NCBI RefSeq assembly: GCF_007280555.1
Contig: NZ_VKDB01000031.1
Location: forward strand, 1 to 29,234
Origin: Deinococcus detaillensis
GTDB taxonomy: Bacteria > Deinococcota > Deinococci > Deinococcales > Deinococcaceae
Direction: 5' to 3'
Length of the DNA: 29,234 bases
The position numbers and the translations under genes were made by a program. Shown here in pieces: positions 1 to 7,368 of the stretch. The notes beneath the pieces are model-generated. The model searched no databases. It was not told where the DNA came from and was given only the letters and a program-made list of their open reading frames with translations. How positions within the stretch are numbered: the stretch's first letter is position 1; each line of letters starts with the position of its first letter.

Positions 1-44
1 CAGGACCCCCGTGAACCACTTCGGAAGGAGTGTCATGCCCAAGT

Positions 45-80
45 TTGACAGGGGGAGCAGCTTGCTGCTCCCCCTGTCAA
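45..80. terminator. Perfect 16-bp hairpin, possible terminator
   Basis: Two perfectly complementary 16-base arms (45-60 and 65-80) flank the tetraloop CTTG. No U-tract follows on either strand, so intrinsic termination is uncertain. It could instead be a transcript-end stabiliser for a gene to the left of the window, or a dispersed palindromic repeat. Confidence 0.4.
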
Positions 81-390
81 TGGCCAAAGTCGAGCTTAGT
101 CCCAACCTCGCTGCTCCCGCGACTCGTTCCGCTCAAGGGGGAGGAGCTAAAAACCTGACTCTGTTAATTTTGGGGTCAACCTTCGCCTTTCAACTCCCCA
201 AGCCAAGCAGATACAAACAGTAGCTGCCAGCACGTAAACGAAGGGCCAGTCGTGAAGAACGCTGGAGAAACGAGCCAGTAGCAAAGCTGCGAAGACACAG
301 TGCCGAGCGCAGCGACTTGGCTCCCCCTTCCCGGCGGGGAGAGGGTTGGGGGGTGAGGTTAGCGCTAGAAGCAAAAAGCTGAAGTCCAAC

Positions 391-431
391 ATAAAAAAAG
401 CGGCAGCCAGAAGAATCTCTCCGGCTGCCGC
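391..431 (-). terminator. Rho-independent terminator of the ABC transporter operon
   Basis: Read on the minus strand, a 12-bp stem with one G-U wobble (arms at 420-431 and 400-411) is followed directly by seven T residues (393-399). It lies just past the stop codon of the permease gene, so it ends the ATPase-permease transcript. Confidence 0.85.
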
Positions 432-442
432 AGACATTACGC

Positions 443-1705
443 TTAACCTAATTCCAAACTACTCAGTCCCCAACTCAGCGCCGCCAACGTGAGCAGCGTC
501 AGCGGCAGGAGGGCCAGCGAAGCGGGCGGCAGCAGCACCCACAAGCCAGCCGTCAGCAGCGCAACAGTGGCGGCGCTGCCCAGCCGCACCTCATTGGTGT
601 GACCGCCCAGCCAGCGCACCAGCAGGGCCGTGACGCCCAACGTCGCCAGCGGCAGCACCAGAGCTGACAAAACTACCGCCCCACTTTGCAGCAGCGGCAA
701 GCGCAGCACAAGTGCTCCAATCAGCACCAACAGGGCAACCACCGCGCCGCCCACAGCACTGCCCGGCAAGACCCGTCCCAACCACGCCGCGCTCTGCGAA
801 ATAGGCCAAGTCGCAGAAGCGGTCACGCCCAGCAAGCGGGTAAACGGCTCGGCCCCCACCAGCAAGGCCAGAATCAAAACGGCGACGGGCAGGTGATAAG
901 GCAACGCCACGACCAGACCGAGCATAACCGCCGTCAGCGCCACCACGCCCCAGAGCAGGCCGCCCGGTGCGCTGCGGAGGTTGAGAGTGGTGCGCCACAT
1001 CAGCGCTCCAGCCGCGCCCCAAGTCGCCGGAGCGGGCCGCAAGTTGCGCCGGGCGGGCCGGGCCTGCTCCATCCGGAGCGGCATCTTGGGGAGCTTGTAT
1101 TTCTTTCTGAGTCGCCACAGCCACAGCGACTGGGCATGCTGGGCGAGGCGGGCGGGCGGCTCCGAGAGCAGCGGCCAGCCCAGCGCTATGCTCACGGTCA
1201 GGACGACTGCCACGCTCAGGCCCAGTGCTTCCCAGCCGAACTGGCCCGGTGCCACGACACTCAGTGCCGGAAGCAGCGCCAGCGCCCACACCGGAGCCGG
1301 AGAGCGCAAGTTCTGACGGGCCGTGTAACTCAGCCAGCCCAGCGCGAAGCGGGTCAGCATCACCGCCGGAAACAGCAGCAAGCCCAGCCAGCCTTGCGAG
1401 AAGATGCCGAACAGTGCTCCCACCAGCAGCCCCGCGCCCATTCCTGGTAGGGCGGCTCGCAGCAGCGGCCACAGCAGCGCTTGACGGGTCGGCAGCGGCG
1501 TGAGCATCAGCGCCGCGTCACGGCGGTCTAAGCCGAAGGGCGGCCAACGGGTCAGCGTGCCTGACAGCAGGGCCAGCACCGACAGCCCCGCGATCAGAAT
1601 CTCGGGCACATGCGGCGGCGGCGCGGCCTGCCGAATGCTGATGAGCAAGAGCACCGCGAAGGTGCCGCCGTAGAGGGCCAGCACCACCGTACCGGAGCGG
1701 CGCAT
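443..1705 (-). CDS. ABC transporter permease-like integral membrane protein
   Basis: The 420-residue protein is almost entirely hydrophobic helices, roughly 10 to 12 membrane spans, with one basic cytoplasmic stretch near the middle (around residues 195-230). I recognise no family-specific motif. Its job as the membrane half of an ABC exporter is inferred from its place directly downstream of an ABC ATPase gene on the same strand, followed by a terminator. The substrate is unknown. The ATG at 1705 is used as the start, but the frame stays open upstream without ATG, GTG or TTG to a CTG at 1774 that overlaps the ATPase stop codon. That extension would add a hydrophobic N-terminus (LNGTLRYLLLISLG), so a rare CTG start with translational coupling is a real alternative. 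Confidence 0.75.
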   Translation of the reverse strand: MRRSGTVVLALYGGTFAVLLLISIRQAAPPPHVPEILIAGLSVLALLSGTLTRWPPFGLDRRDAALMLTPLPTRQALLWPLLRAALPGMGAGLLVGALFGIFSQGWLGLLLFPAVMLTRFALGWLSYTARQNLRSPAPVWALALLPALSVVAPGQFGWEALGLSVAVVLTVSIALGWPLLSEPPARLAQHAQSLWLWRLRKKYKLPKMPLRMEQARPARRNLRPAPATWGAAGALMWRTTLNLRSAPGGLLWGVVALTAVMLGLVVALPYHLPVAVLILALLVGAEPFTRLLGVTASATWPISQSAAWLGRVLPGSAVGGAVVALLVLIGALVLRLPLLQSGAVVLSALVLPLATLGVTALLVRWLGGHTNEVRLGSAATVALLTAGLWVLLPPASLALLPLTLLTLAALSWGLSSLELG

Positions 1706-1770
1706 AAAGCCCCACCAATTGAGCCCGCCGCGCCCGAGCGAAATCAGCAGCAGGTAACGCAGGGTGCCGT

Positions 1771-2391
1771 TCAGCGGCTGCTCCCTTGAAGCTGGGCCAC
1801 TGACACGACGCGCACTTTGGGCAATTGTGCCAACTCGCCGCCGTGGGTGGTCAGCACGGCGCAGCGGCCCTCGGCAGCGAGGCGGCTCAGGTGGTCGCGC
1901 AACACTTGTCGCGAGTCGGTGTCCAGCGTGCCGAACGGTTCGTCGAGCACAGTCAGCGGCCTTTTGAGGCCCAAAGCGATAGCCAGACCGACTTTCTGGC
2001 GGGTGCCGCGTGACAGCTCTGCCGGAAACTGATCCAGGCGGTGGCCGAGGTCAAAGGCGTTCAGGGCCGTGTGAAGGTCTTCGAGCGGCGCGGCGTAAGC
2101 CAGTGAAGCGAACTGGGCGTGTTCGGCGACGCTCAGGTCGTCGTACAGCTCGGCTTCGTCGGGCACGAAGGCGAAGGCGGCGCGGCCCGCCACACTGCGC
2201 GGCGGGTGGCCCTGCACCTGAATTTGGCCCGCGCTGGCCGTCATGCCGCACAGCACCCGCAGCAAAGTGGTTTTGCCCGCGCCGTTGCCACCAGTCAGGT
2301 GCAGGATTTCGCCGGCCTTAACCTTCAAATCAACGTCGTGCAGCACGCGGGCCGCGCCGAGGGTTACGGAAATATTTTGAGCCGTCAACAT
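1771..2391 (-). CDS. ABC transporter ATP-binding protein
   Basis: This 206-residue nucleotide-binding subunit hydrolyses ATP to power the adjacent membrane protein. The Walker A motif GGNGAGKT lies at residues 34-41, the signature LSRGT at 126-130, Walker B VLDEP at 148-152, and the switch histidine in LTTHG near the C-terminus. The short single-domain form resembles the CcmA/YadG-like exporter ATPases, but no substrate can be assigned. An upstream ATG at 2487 is in frame; I chose 2391 because the family N-terminus (MLTAQNISVTLG) starts there and the preceding 32 residues look non-coding. No Shine-Dalgarno sequence is visible. A weak -10-like CATACT sits 6 nt before the start, which would fit leaderless translation. 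Confidence 0.88.
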   Translation of the reverse strand: MLTAQNISVTLGAARVLHDVDLKVKAGEILHLTGGNGAGKTTLLRVLCGMTASAGQIQVQGHPPRSVAGRAAFAFVPDEAELYDDLSVAEHAQFASLAYAAPLEDLHTALNAFDLGHRLDQFPAELSRGTRQKVGLAIALGLKRPLTVLDEPFGTLDTDSRQVLRDHLSRLAAEGRCAVLTTHGGELAQLPKVRVVSVAQLQGSSR

Positions 2392-2478
2392 TCGGCAAGT
2401 ATGGCAGGTAAGCAAGCAAACCAAACGGGACTTCCGGCGAGTCAGCAACTTTGCGGGTGTGTCAACCGTACTGACCGT

Positions 2479-2889
2479 ATGAACCACTTGAGGGCCTTCT
2501 TTCTCGTTACGTTTCTCGTTGCGCTGTTGCCGCTCGCTGCCGCCGGTGTCGTCAGGCAGCCGATCAAACCCGTTCGGCCCGCGCCGTTCAAGACCTGCAC
2601 GCTGGGCGAGCTGCGCCTGATGAGCGACGCCAGCGGCAAAGTCCGGTTTGCCCAGTACGGCCAGCAGTACCCCGACAACACCCTACGGGTGCGCCAGAGT
2701 TATGACCGGTTTGGCCGTTTGACTGGCGTCAGCGTGGCGTGGAGCGGCTTCGCGGGCCAGATGGTGGACGCGCGGGCTTCGTATGACATGCGGGGCCAGC
2801 TCATTAAAGAAACCGGCTTCCGGGCCAGGGGCTTTACCACGCCGCTCAAAAGTTATGTCAAGCCACTGCCCAAAGGAGCCAAGTGCTAG
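2479..2889 (+). CDS. Small exported protein with YD-type repeats, paralog A
   Basis: The 136-residue protein begins with a clear signal peptide (MNHLRAFFLVTFLVALLPLAAAG). The mature part carries repeated Tyr/Phe-Asp plus Gly-X-Leu units, such as YDRFGRL and YDMRGQL, reminiscent of RHS/YD repeats but far too short to be an RHS toxin. It aligns by eye with the next gene: DASGKVR/NASGTVR, SYDRFGRL/TYDAAGKL and a shared KETG/QETG. It is therefore one of a tandem paralog pair. The C-terminus PLPKGAKC ends in a single cysteine. The ATG at 2479 is chosen because it starts the signal peptide; the longer frame from 2119 lies antisense to the ABC ATPase. Function is unknown. Confidence 0.7.
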   Translation: MNHLRAFFLVTFLVALLPLAAAGVVRQPIKPVRPAPFKTCTLGELRLMSDASGKVRFAQYGQQYPDNTLRVRQSYDRFGRLTGVSVAWSGFAGQMVDARASYDMRGQLIKETGFRARGFTTPLKSYVKPLPKGAKC

Positions 2890-3335
2890 CGCTGCTGCTC
2901 ATGCTGGCCGCCGCTTTGCCCGTAGGGGTGGCCGAAGTGAGGTCGGTGGTGGCGCAAGTAGAAACCGCGCACCGTCAGGGCCGCCTGAAAGAGGAACACC
3001 GGGTCATGTCTCCCGGCTCCATCTGGCCGGATGACACCACCTGCGACCGCTGGCGCAACGCTTCAGGGACGGTGCGCCGCCTGACCTATGCGGGCGGAAC
3101 CAGCGACAGCTTCACCACCTTGGCCCAAACCTACGATGCGGCGGGAAAATTGCGTTTTGCCTTCTGGTGCGGCGGCGCGGTCAATCAAGCACAGAAGGAA
3201 ATCCGGCTGTACTTTGACGCGGCGGGGTGGCAACTTCAGCGCCTGGCGCAGGAAACTGGCCCTGGGTATCCATTCAGCGACCCCGCTGAGCTGTTGATCT
3301 TCTCAGTATCAGCGGCAGCCGTAGCGCCCTGCTGA
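2883..3335 (+). CDS. Small exported protein with YD-type repeats, paralog B
   Basis: This 150-residue protein starts at a GTG that overlaps the end of the previous gene, with an AAAGGAG ribosome-binding sequence inside that gene. The two are therefore translationally coupled. It has a short hydrophobic export signal (LALLLMLAAALPVGVAE). The body aligns with paralog A across about 65 residues, including TYDAAGKLRF and FDAAGWQLQRL. It contains several cysteines (in DDTTCDRW, FWCGG and the C-terminus), which suits a disulfide-bonded exported protein. I recognise no named family. Its role cannot be deduced beyond envelope location. Confidence 0.65.
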   Translation: MLALLLMLAAALPVGVAEVRSVVAQVETAHRQGRLKEEHRVMSPGSIWPDDTTCDRWRNASGTVRRLTYAGGTSDSFTTLAQTYDAAGKLRFAFWCGGAVNQAQKEIRLYFDAAGWQLQRLAQETGPGYPFSDPAELLIFSVSAAAVAPC

Positions 3336-3343
3336 GGGAGTGA

Positions 3344-3400
3344 CCGCTCTGGATTTTTGGCTTGAGGGATTTGCCACGCCGCTGCCCAAAGGAGCCAAAT
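3344..3400 (+). pseudogene. Fossil C-terminal tail of a third paralog
   Basis: One frame reads GFATPLPKGAKC, nearly the same as the end of paralog A (GFTTPLKSYVKPLPKGAKC) with seven residues missing. At DNA level 3370-3383 matches 2833-2846 with one change, and 3382-3398 is identical to 2866-2882. No start codon, signal peptide or repeat body remains in front, and the frame runs on past the old stop. I read it as the leftover of a tandem duplicate. Confidence 0.6.
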
Positions 3401-3741
3401 GCCACAGGTGCTCTTTATCCCAGCAGGTCGCCTCTAATTTATGTTTAACTTACGTTTTTGACGCGAGAAGATGAAGCATTCAGAATCCTGTATGTGACTT
3501 TTCTCTCAAAGGCTCAGTGACTCCACTTTGTGCTTGGCTGATGCGTTCGCCGCTCGCTTACCAAATTCAAATCCCTTTAACCTTAAACGAATGTGCTGGA
3601 GGGAGCGGAGCGGCCACTGCTCTGGTGTTCCGAGGCCGCCTTGACACGTTTTAAGCACGCTCTGTGAGAGCGTTTATTTAGACGCGCTCAATACAGTGCC
3701 CTGACAGAAGGCTGTGCGCCTCAGGCTGTCAAGGTGGCTTC
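3401..3741. other. Gene-free stretch with a terminator-like hairpin
   Basis: No frame here looks coding. It is more AT-rich than its surroundings, which suits decayed DNA. A 7-bp stem with a 3-nt loop (3657-3673) followed by TTATTT could end transcripts of the paralog array. A Shine-Dalgarno-like AAGGTGG near 3731-3737 precedes the ATG at 3742. Confidence 0.45.
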
Positions 3742-4971
3742 ATGTTGATGCTTCCGTCCATGCAGGCTGTGGTGCAAACTGCCGAACAGCCGCTTCCCTC
3801 CGTTCTGCAACTGAGCTTCTCAGAACCGAGCTTCAATACCCATTTGCGCTTCAGTGAAGGGCGGATTACCGGTGTTCGCAGCGCTCTGCTTCCGAGTTGG
3901 AGCAGTTCGCTCCTGCGGCTGGGGGTCAATACACAAGCGGTTGTCGAAGCGCAACTGCGCAGCCGCAAGGTAGATGACGTGCTGGCCTCGCTCATCGAGA
4001 CCGGGCATTTGGAAGCGCACAGCCTTGCGCAATTGGTTCGCCTGCGGACGCTGGGTTCGCTGCTGCCGCTGGTGTGGCGCTCAGGGCTGATGGAGGTGAG
4101 CAGCACGCCAAGCCATACGGTTTTGCCGCTGACCAGTGCCGATACCCTCCAGAGTGTCAGCGCCGCCGAGTACCACGCCTCGGCGCTCAGCCCAAGTGAG
4201 CAGGCGCTCACCTTGAATGACCATTTCACGGCCTCACCACTGGCCAGCACCGAGGCTCTAGACAGCGAGGAAGCCCGCACCGTTTACTTGGCTGCCCTGC
4301 ACGGTTTGAGCTTAGGTGAAACGGCTCAGCGTCACGGGCTGCGCTGGGACGCACTGACCAAGGCCGTCACTCACCTCACGGCGACCGGGGCCTTGCGTCC
4401 GGTTCAGGCAGGCAAGCGGGCGCGTGAGGTGGCGGGCCGTTTGAAAGTGGGTGAGGTGGCTCCGGAATTTTGTCTGCCGGACTTCGGCGGCGGTGAGGTG
4501 CGCCTCAGCGATTTGCGCGGCAAAAAAATCTGGTTGATCTTCAACCGCCAGAGTACTTGTGCGCTGTGCAACCCGCATCACCTCCAGATCATTGCGCTCA
4601 GCGAACGGATGCGCCAGCAGGGGGTGCAGATCGTCTCGGTGTGGGGAAGTACGGTGGCCGATTTGGCGCTCGGTATTGGCAAGCTGCGCCCGCCTTACCC
4701 GGTGCTGGCCGACCCGCTCGACGAAACGTATGACCGCTACGGTCTGGGTCACAGCCTGCGCGGATTCCTCGACCTGCGCAACCTGCCCACCGCCCTGAGC
4801 GGCCTGAAAATGATGGGCACTTCGGCGCTCAAAGACGACGGAGAACTGACCCGGATGCCTGCCGAGTTCCTGATCGGCGCAGACGGCACCATCGAAGCTG
4901 CCCACTACAATTCTTACGGAGCGGACTGGCTGTCGGTGGAGCGGGTTCTCGAATGGGCTGGGAAAAGCTGA
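3742..4971 (+). CDS. PATAN/DUF4388-like domain fused to a thioredoxin-fold redoxin domain
   Basis: The 409-residue protein has three parts. Residues about 20-130 resemble a PATAN (DUF4388) module: a GRITGVRS strand, then helices ending in a 'LASLIETGHLEAHSLAQLVRL' type segment and a short beta hairpin. Residues about 175-220 look like a winged-helix segment (LSLGETAQRHGLRWDAL). Residues about 235-409 form an AhpC/TSA-like domain: VGEVAPEFCLPDF, LSDLRGKKIWLIF, a CALC redox motif (Cys273, Cys276), VSVWGS, YPVLADP and PAEFLIGADGTIE. The catalytic region is CxxC rather than the classical PxxxTxxC of peroxiredoxins, so thiol oxidoreductase or peroxiredoxin-like activity are both possible. PATAN modules usually belong to signalling proteins, so this may be a redox-sensing or redox-controlled regulator. 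No signal peptide is seen. The fusion is read directly; the function is inferred. Confidence 0.7.
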   Translation: MLMLPSMQAVVQTAEQPLPSVLQLSFSEPSFNTHLRFSEGRITGVRSALLPSWSSSLLRLGVNTQAVVEAQLRSRKVDDVLASLIETGHLEAHSLAQLVRLRTLGSLLPLVWRSGLMEVSSTPSHTVLPLTSADTLQSVSAAEYHASALSPSEQALTLNDHFTASPLASTEALDSEEARTVYLAALHGLSLGETAQRHGLRWDALTKAVTHLTATGALRPVQAGKRAREVAGRLKVGEVAPEFCLPDFGGGEVRLSDLRGKKIWLIFNRQSTCALCNPHHLQIIALSERMRQQGVQIVSVWGSTVADLALGIGKLRPPYPVLADPLDETYDRYGLGHSLRGFLDLRNLPTALSGLKMMGTSALKDDGELTRMPAEFLIGADGTIEAAHYNSYGADWLSVERVLEWAGKS

Positions 4972-4972
4972 T

Positions 4973-5001
4973 TTGGCCAGTATCGGAAGTCCCGATATAA
5001 T
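4973..5001 (+). promoter_or_regulatory. Sigma-70-like promoter upstream of the 5062 gene
   Basis: TTGGCC (4973-4978) and a perfect TATAAT (4996-5001) are separated by 17 bp. This would give a roughly 55-nt leader for the gene at 5062. That gene also has its own start-proximal TAGCAT box, so two promoters may drive it. Confidence 0.6.
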
Positions 5002-5049
5002 AAGCGTCAAGCACACACTAATCCGATGGACGCCGTTTCAGTGCGGGCG

Positions 5050-5055
5050 TAGCAT
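5050..5055 (+). promoter_or_regulatory. Leaderless-type -10 box of the 5062 gene
   Basis: TAGCAT lies exactly 6 nt before the ATG at 5062 and no Shine-Dalgarno sequence is present. This is the spacing expected for transcription starting at or next to the start codon. Confidence 0.55.
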
Positions 5056-5061
5056 AACTGC

Positions 5062-5376
5062 ATGACCTTCACCCTGCCCCGCTTTGGTCGCCGTGCCGCC
5101 ACCGCTCAACCTGCTCAGTTCTTTGTCCAGCCCACCACTGCGGCCCCTGCCGAGCCCCTGCACGAAGACGTGCTGATGGAAGTCGTTTTGCCGGAAGGTC
5201 GCGCCCTGCCCCAAGTGGAAGGCTGGACGCTGCGCCTGTGGCCCCAGGCCCGCCTCGGTGACGCCACTTTGCAGGCCCACGCCGACGACGTTTCGCTGAG
5301 CCTCGCCAGCCTCACCGCCGCGCTGAGTGCCCAGGGCGTAATGACGCTGGGCCTCGTTCGCCGCCGCGCCGCTTAA
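5062..5376 (+). CDS. Small conserved-looking protein of unknown function
   Basis: The 104-residue protein has an N-terminal basic, Ala/Pro-rich segment followed by a compact region of alternating strands and helices (EVVLPEGRALPQVEGWTLRLWP, then an Ala/Leu-rich helix, then VMTLGLVRRR). It lacks cysteines, a signal peptide and membrane spans. I do not recognise a family. Coding status is supported by typical codon use, a good -10 box 6 nt ahead of the ATG, a further TATAAT promoter upstream and a strong terminator just after the stop. It stands alone between the redoxin fusion and the convergent cobA-hemD gene. Confidence 0.7.
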   Translation: MTFTLPRFGRRAATAQPAQFFVQPTTAAPAEPLHEDVLMEVVLPEGRALPQVEGWTLRLWPQARLGDATLQAHADDVSLSLASLTAALSAQGVMTLGLVRRRAA

Positions 5377-5385
5377 TTTAAAACT

Positions 5386-5438
5386 CAACGACGAAAAAGA
5401 GCAGGAGCCTAAAGGCTTGCTGCTCTTTTTTCGTTGTC
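5386..5438. terminator. Bidirectional terminator
   Basis: The arms at 5386-5404 and 5420-5436 form a long stem with a GAGCAG/CTGCTC core and a small bulge, plus an inner CCT/AGG pair. A T6 run (5426-5431) serves the plus strand and the matching A5 run (5394-5398) serves the minus strand. It separates the converging 5062 gene and cobA-hemD. Confidence 0.85.
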
Positions 5439-5479
5439 TCATTGGTTTTCATTTGAGCTGGGAAGTGGGCTGGGCTGTC

Positions 5480-6991
5480 CTACGCTTGCGGCTCTTCGGC
5501 CAACCCTCCGGCCAATTCCGCCGCCGCTTCGACCAGCGCTTCCAAGCTGGCTGAGCTGGCCACCCTGACTTGCTCAAAGCCCAAAGCGCGGGCGGCGTCG
5601 GCGGTTTGCGGCCCCATCGCCGCCACCTTGAAGTGTGTTCCGGCCAGTTGTGCCAAATGCCGCGCCGCGCTGCCGGAAGCCAGCGTGACCACGTCGGCGG
5701 CCTTGAGGCGTTCAAGTTCGTTTTCGCTCGGTACGGCAGGCACGGTGCGGTAGAGTTCGCCGCGCTGGTACGTCAGGCCACGTGCTTCTAGAGCGTCTTG
5801 CAGCTCGGCTTCGGCCAGTTGGCTGGTGAGGTGCAGCACCGTTTGTCCGGCTTTTGCAGGCAACTCCGTTCCCAAGTGCTTCGCTCCGGGTGTGGACGGC
5901 ATGAAATCCGCCTTCAGTCCGTGCTCCTCGAGGCTGCGGGCGGTGCTCGGCCCGACGGCCCCCAGCTTGACGCCGCACAGCGCTCTGGCGTCTAAACCGA
6001 GTTCGTCGAGGTGGGCGAATAGAGCGCTGACGGCTTGGTTGCTGCTGAGGAGCAGCCAGTCCACGCTATTCAGGTCACGCAGCCGCGCCCGAACCTCCTG
6101 CGGCGCTGCGCTGGCCTCAAAGCGGATCAGCGGCACTTCCAGCACGTTCGCGCCTTTGGAGCGCAGCAAGTCGGCCAGAGCGCTCGAACCGTCGCGGGTG
6201 CGGGTCACGGCCACCTGTTTGCCCAGCAGCGGGTGGCCGAGTTCGGCGGGGCTTTCAAACCACTTGAGCTGGTCTCTGAGCCGCGCCACTTCACCGACCA
6301 CCGTCACGGCGGGGGCTTCGAGTCCGGCCTTTTCGACTTCTTCAGCAATGCTGCTGAGGGTGCCGCTGACGACGCGCTGCTGCGGCGTGGTGCCCCACTG
6401 AATCGTGGCGGCGGGCGTGCCGGGATGGCGGCCCGCTTTGATGAGGTCACTGGCAATCGTGCCGAGATTTCGCACGCCCATCAGCAGCACCAGAGTGTCC
6501 ACTCCGCTGAGGCGCTCGTAGTGGGCGCTGCCTTCCTGCGTGTTTCCGGTGAGCACCGCAAAGCTGCGGGCGTCGCCCCGGTGCGTTACTGGAATGCCCG
6601 CGTAGGCAGGGGCGGCAATCGCGCTGCTGATGCCCGGCACGATTTCAAAGGGGATGCCCACGTCCACGCACGCCTGCGCTTCCTCAGAGCCGCGCCCGAA
6701 TACAAACACGTCGCCGCCTTTGAGCCGCGCCACCCGCTGCCCGCCGTTCTTCTGCGCTTCGGAGACGATCAGGGCATTGATCTGCTCTTGGCTGATGTAC
6801 TCCGAGAAGCCCTTTTTGCCCACGTAAATGGTCTGGGCCTGCGGCGCGTGCCGGAGGAGTTCGGGGTTGGCGAGGTAATCGAACAGCACCACATCGGCGG
6901 CGGCGAGAGCGGCTTGGCCGCGCAAAGTCAGCAGGCCGGGGTCGCCGGGGCCAGCGCCGATGAGGGAAACAAAAGCACGGGAAGAAGTCAT
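5480..6991 (-). CDS. cobA-hemD: Uroporphyrinogen-III C-methyltransferase / uroporphyrinogen-III synthase fusion
   Basis: This 503-residue bifunctional protein joins two steps of tetrapyrrole synthesis. The N-terminal SUMT half (residues 1-245) uses S-adenosylmethionine to methylate uroporphyrinogen III to precorrin-2, for siroheme or cobalamin. It shows GAGPGD at 12-17, [12 protein letters not shown] at 90-101, the VVPGISS-type loop as IVPGISS near 117-123, and MGVRNL near 171-176. The C-terminal half (about 255-503) matches HemD, which cyclises hydroxymethylbilane to uroporphyrinogen III. It shows [22 protein letters not shown] and [12 protein letters not shown]. The ATG at 6991 is chosen over an upstream in-frame start at 7108 because SUMT homology begins there and a TACCCT box sits 6 nt before it. 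Siroheme dehydrogenase/chelatase functions are not part of this protein. Confidence 0.93.
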   Translation of the reverse strand: MTSSRAFVSLIGAGPGDPGLLTLRGQAALAAADVVLFDYLANPELLRHAPQAQTIYVGKKGFSEYISQEQINALIVSEAQKNGGQRVARLKGGDVFVFGRGSEEAQACVDVGIPFEIVPGISSAIAAPAYAGIPVTHRGDARSFAVLTGNTQEGSAHYERLSGVDTLVLLMGVRNLGTIASDLIKAGRHPGTPAATIQWGTTPQQRVVSGTLSSIAEEVEKAGLEAPAVTVVGEVARLRDQLKWFESPAELGHPLLGKQVAVTRTRDGSSALADLLRSKGANVLEVPLIRFEASAAPQEVRARLRDLNSVDWLLLSSNQAVSALFAHLDELGLDARALCGVKLGAVGPSTARSLEEHGLKADFMPSTPGAKHLGTELPAKAGQTVLHLTSQLAEAELQDALEARGLTYQRGELYRTVPAVPSENELERLKAADVVTLASGSAARHLAQLAGTHFKVAAMGPQTADAARALGFEQVRVASSASLEALVEAAAELAGGLAEEPQA

Positions 6992-6997
6992 GAACGC

Positions 6998-7003
6998 AGG
7001 GTA
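6998..7003 (-). promoter_or_regulatory. Leaderless-type -10 box of cobA-hemD
   Basis: On the minus strand TACCCT is followed by 6 nt and the ATG at 6991. There is no Shine-Dalgarno sequence. The divergent gene at 7054 has the same layout, so two start-proximal promoters share a 62-bp gap. Confidence 0.5.
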
Positions 7004-7041
7004 ACAAGTCGGAGCGGGGATATGTAGGCAGGTCGGCGCGT

Positions 7042-7047
7042 TAGCAT
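7042..7047 (+). promoter_or_regulatory. Leaderless-type -10 box of the 7054 gene
   Basis: TAGCAT ends 6 nt before the ATG at 7054. It is the same hexamer and spacing as at 5050-5055. Confidence 0.5.
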
Positions 7048-7053
7048 GAGGGC

Positions 7054-7368
7054 ATGACTTATAAAATGATCGATTATCAGGGCCAGGGTTTCGTGGTGAT
7101 GGGCACACACGATTTTGACCGCTGGCGCGACAACCTCAGCCGCCGTTTTGACGACAGCGCCGAAGCGGGCAATTTGCGCCTGCATGTCCGTGTCAACGGG
7201 GAAGACCGCACCTTTACCAGCGTGGACGACTACCTGAGTGAGTTTACCGTGCGCGACATCAACGATGAGGAAACCAAAGTGCTGGCCCGTTTGTTTGCCA
7301 TCGATAAAGACGTTCACCATGCTTGGTACGGCCAGCATGATATGTTCCGGCCTTTCGCTGGCAAGTAA
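7054..7368 (+). CDS. Small conserved-looking soluble protein of unknown function
   Basis: The 104-residue acidic/basic balanced protein has several aromatic and His residues ([16 protein letters not shown], then [11 protein letters not shown] at the C-terminus) and no membrane segment or signal peptide. I do not recognise a family. A central beta-rich stretch ([21 protein letters not shown]) followed by a helix suggests a small folded domain. It is divergent from cobA-hemD and has its own leaderless-type promoter. The His-rich C-terminal end could bind metal, but that is speculation. Confidence 0.7.
   Translation: MTYKMIDYQGQGFVVMGTHDFDRWRDNLSRRFDDSAEAGNLRLHVRVNGEDRTFTSVDDYLSEFTVRDINDEETKVLARLFAIDKDVHHAWYGQHDMFRPFAGK

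Larger units (their letters stand above)
1..442. other. Gene-free left edge with hairpin and G-rich intergenic repeat
   Basis: I see no convincing gene here. The open frames are short and one of them reads through the segment at about 320-360, which has the look of the G/C-rich 'SPPNPLPAGKG' intergenic repeat seen scattered in many high-GC genomes. The stretch holds a perfect hairpin at 45-80 and the terminator of the minus-strand ABC operon at 391-431. The window may begin just past the end of another gene. Confidence 0.5.

Noticed and set aside
147..437. 96-codon minus-strand frame at the left edge
   Set aside because: It reads through the terminator hairpin of the ABC operon and through a G-rich intergenic repeat; composition and lack of a start signal argue against a gene.
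2119..2478. N-terminal extension of the exported paralog A
   Set aside because: It is antisense to the ABC ATPase, and a complete signal peptide begins at 2479.
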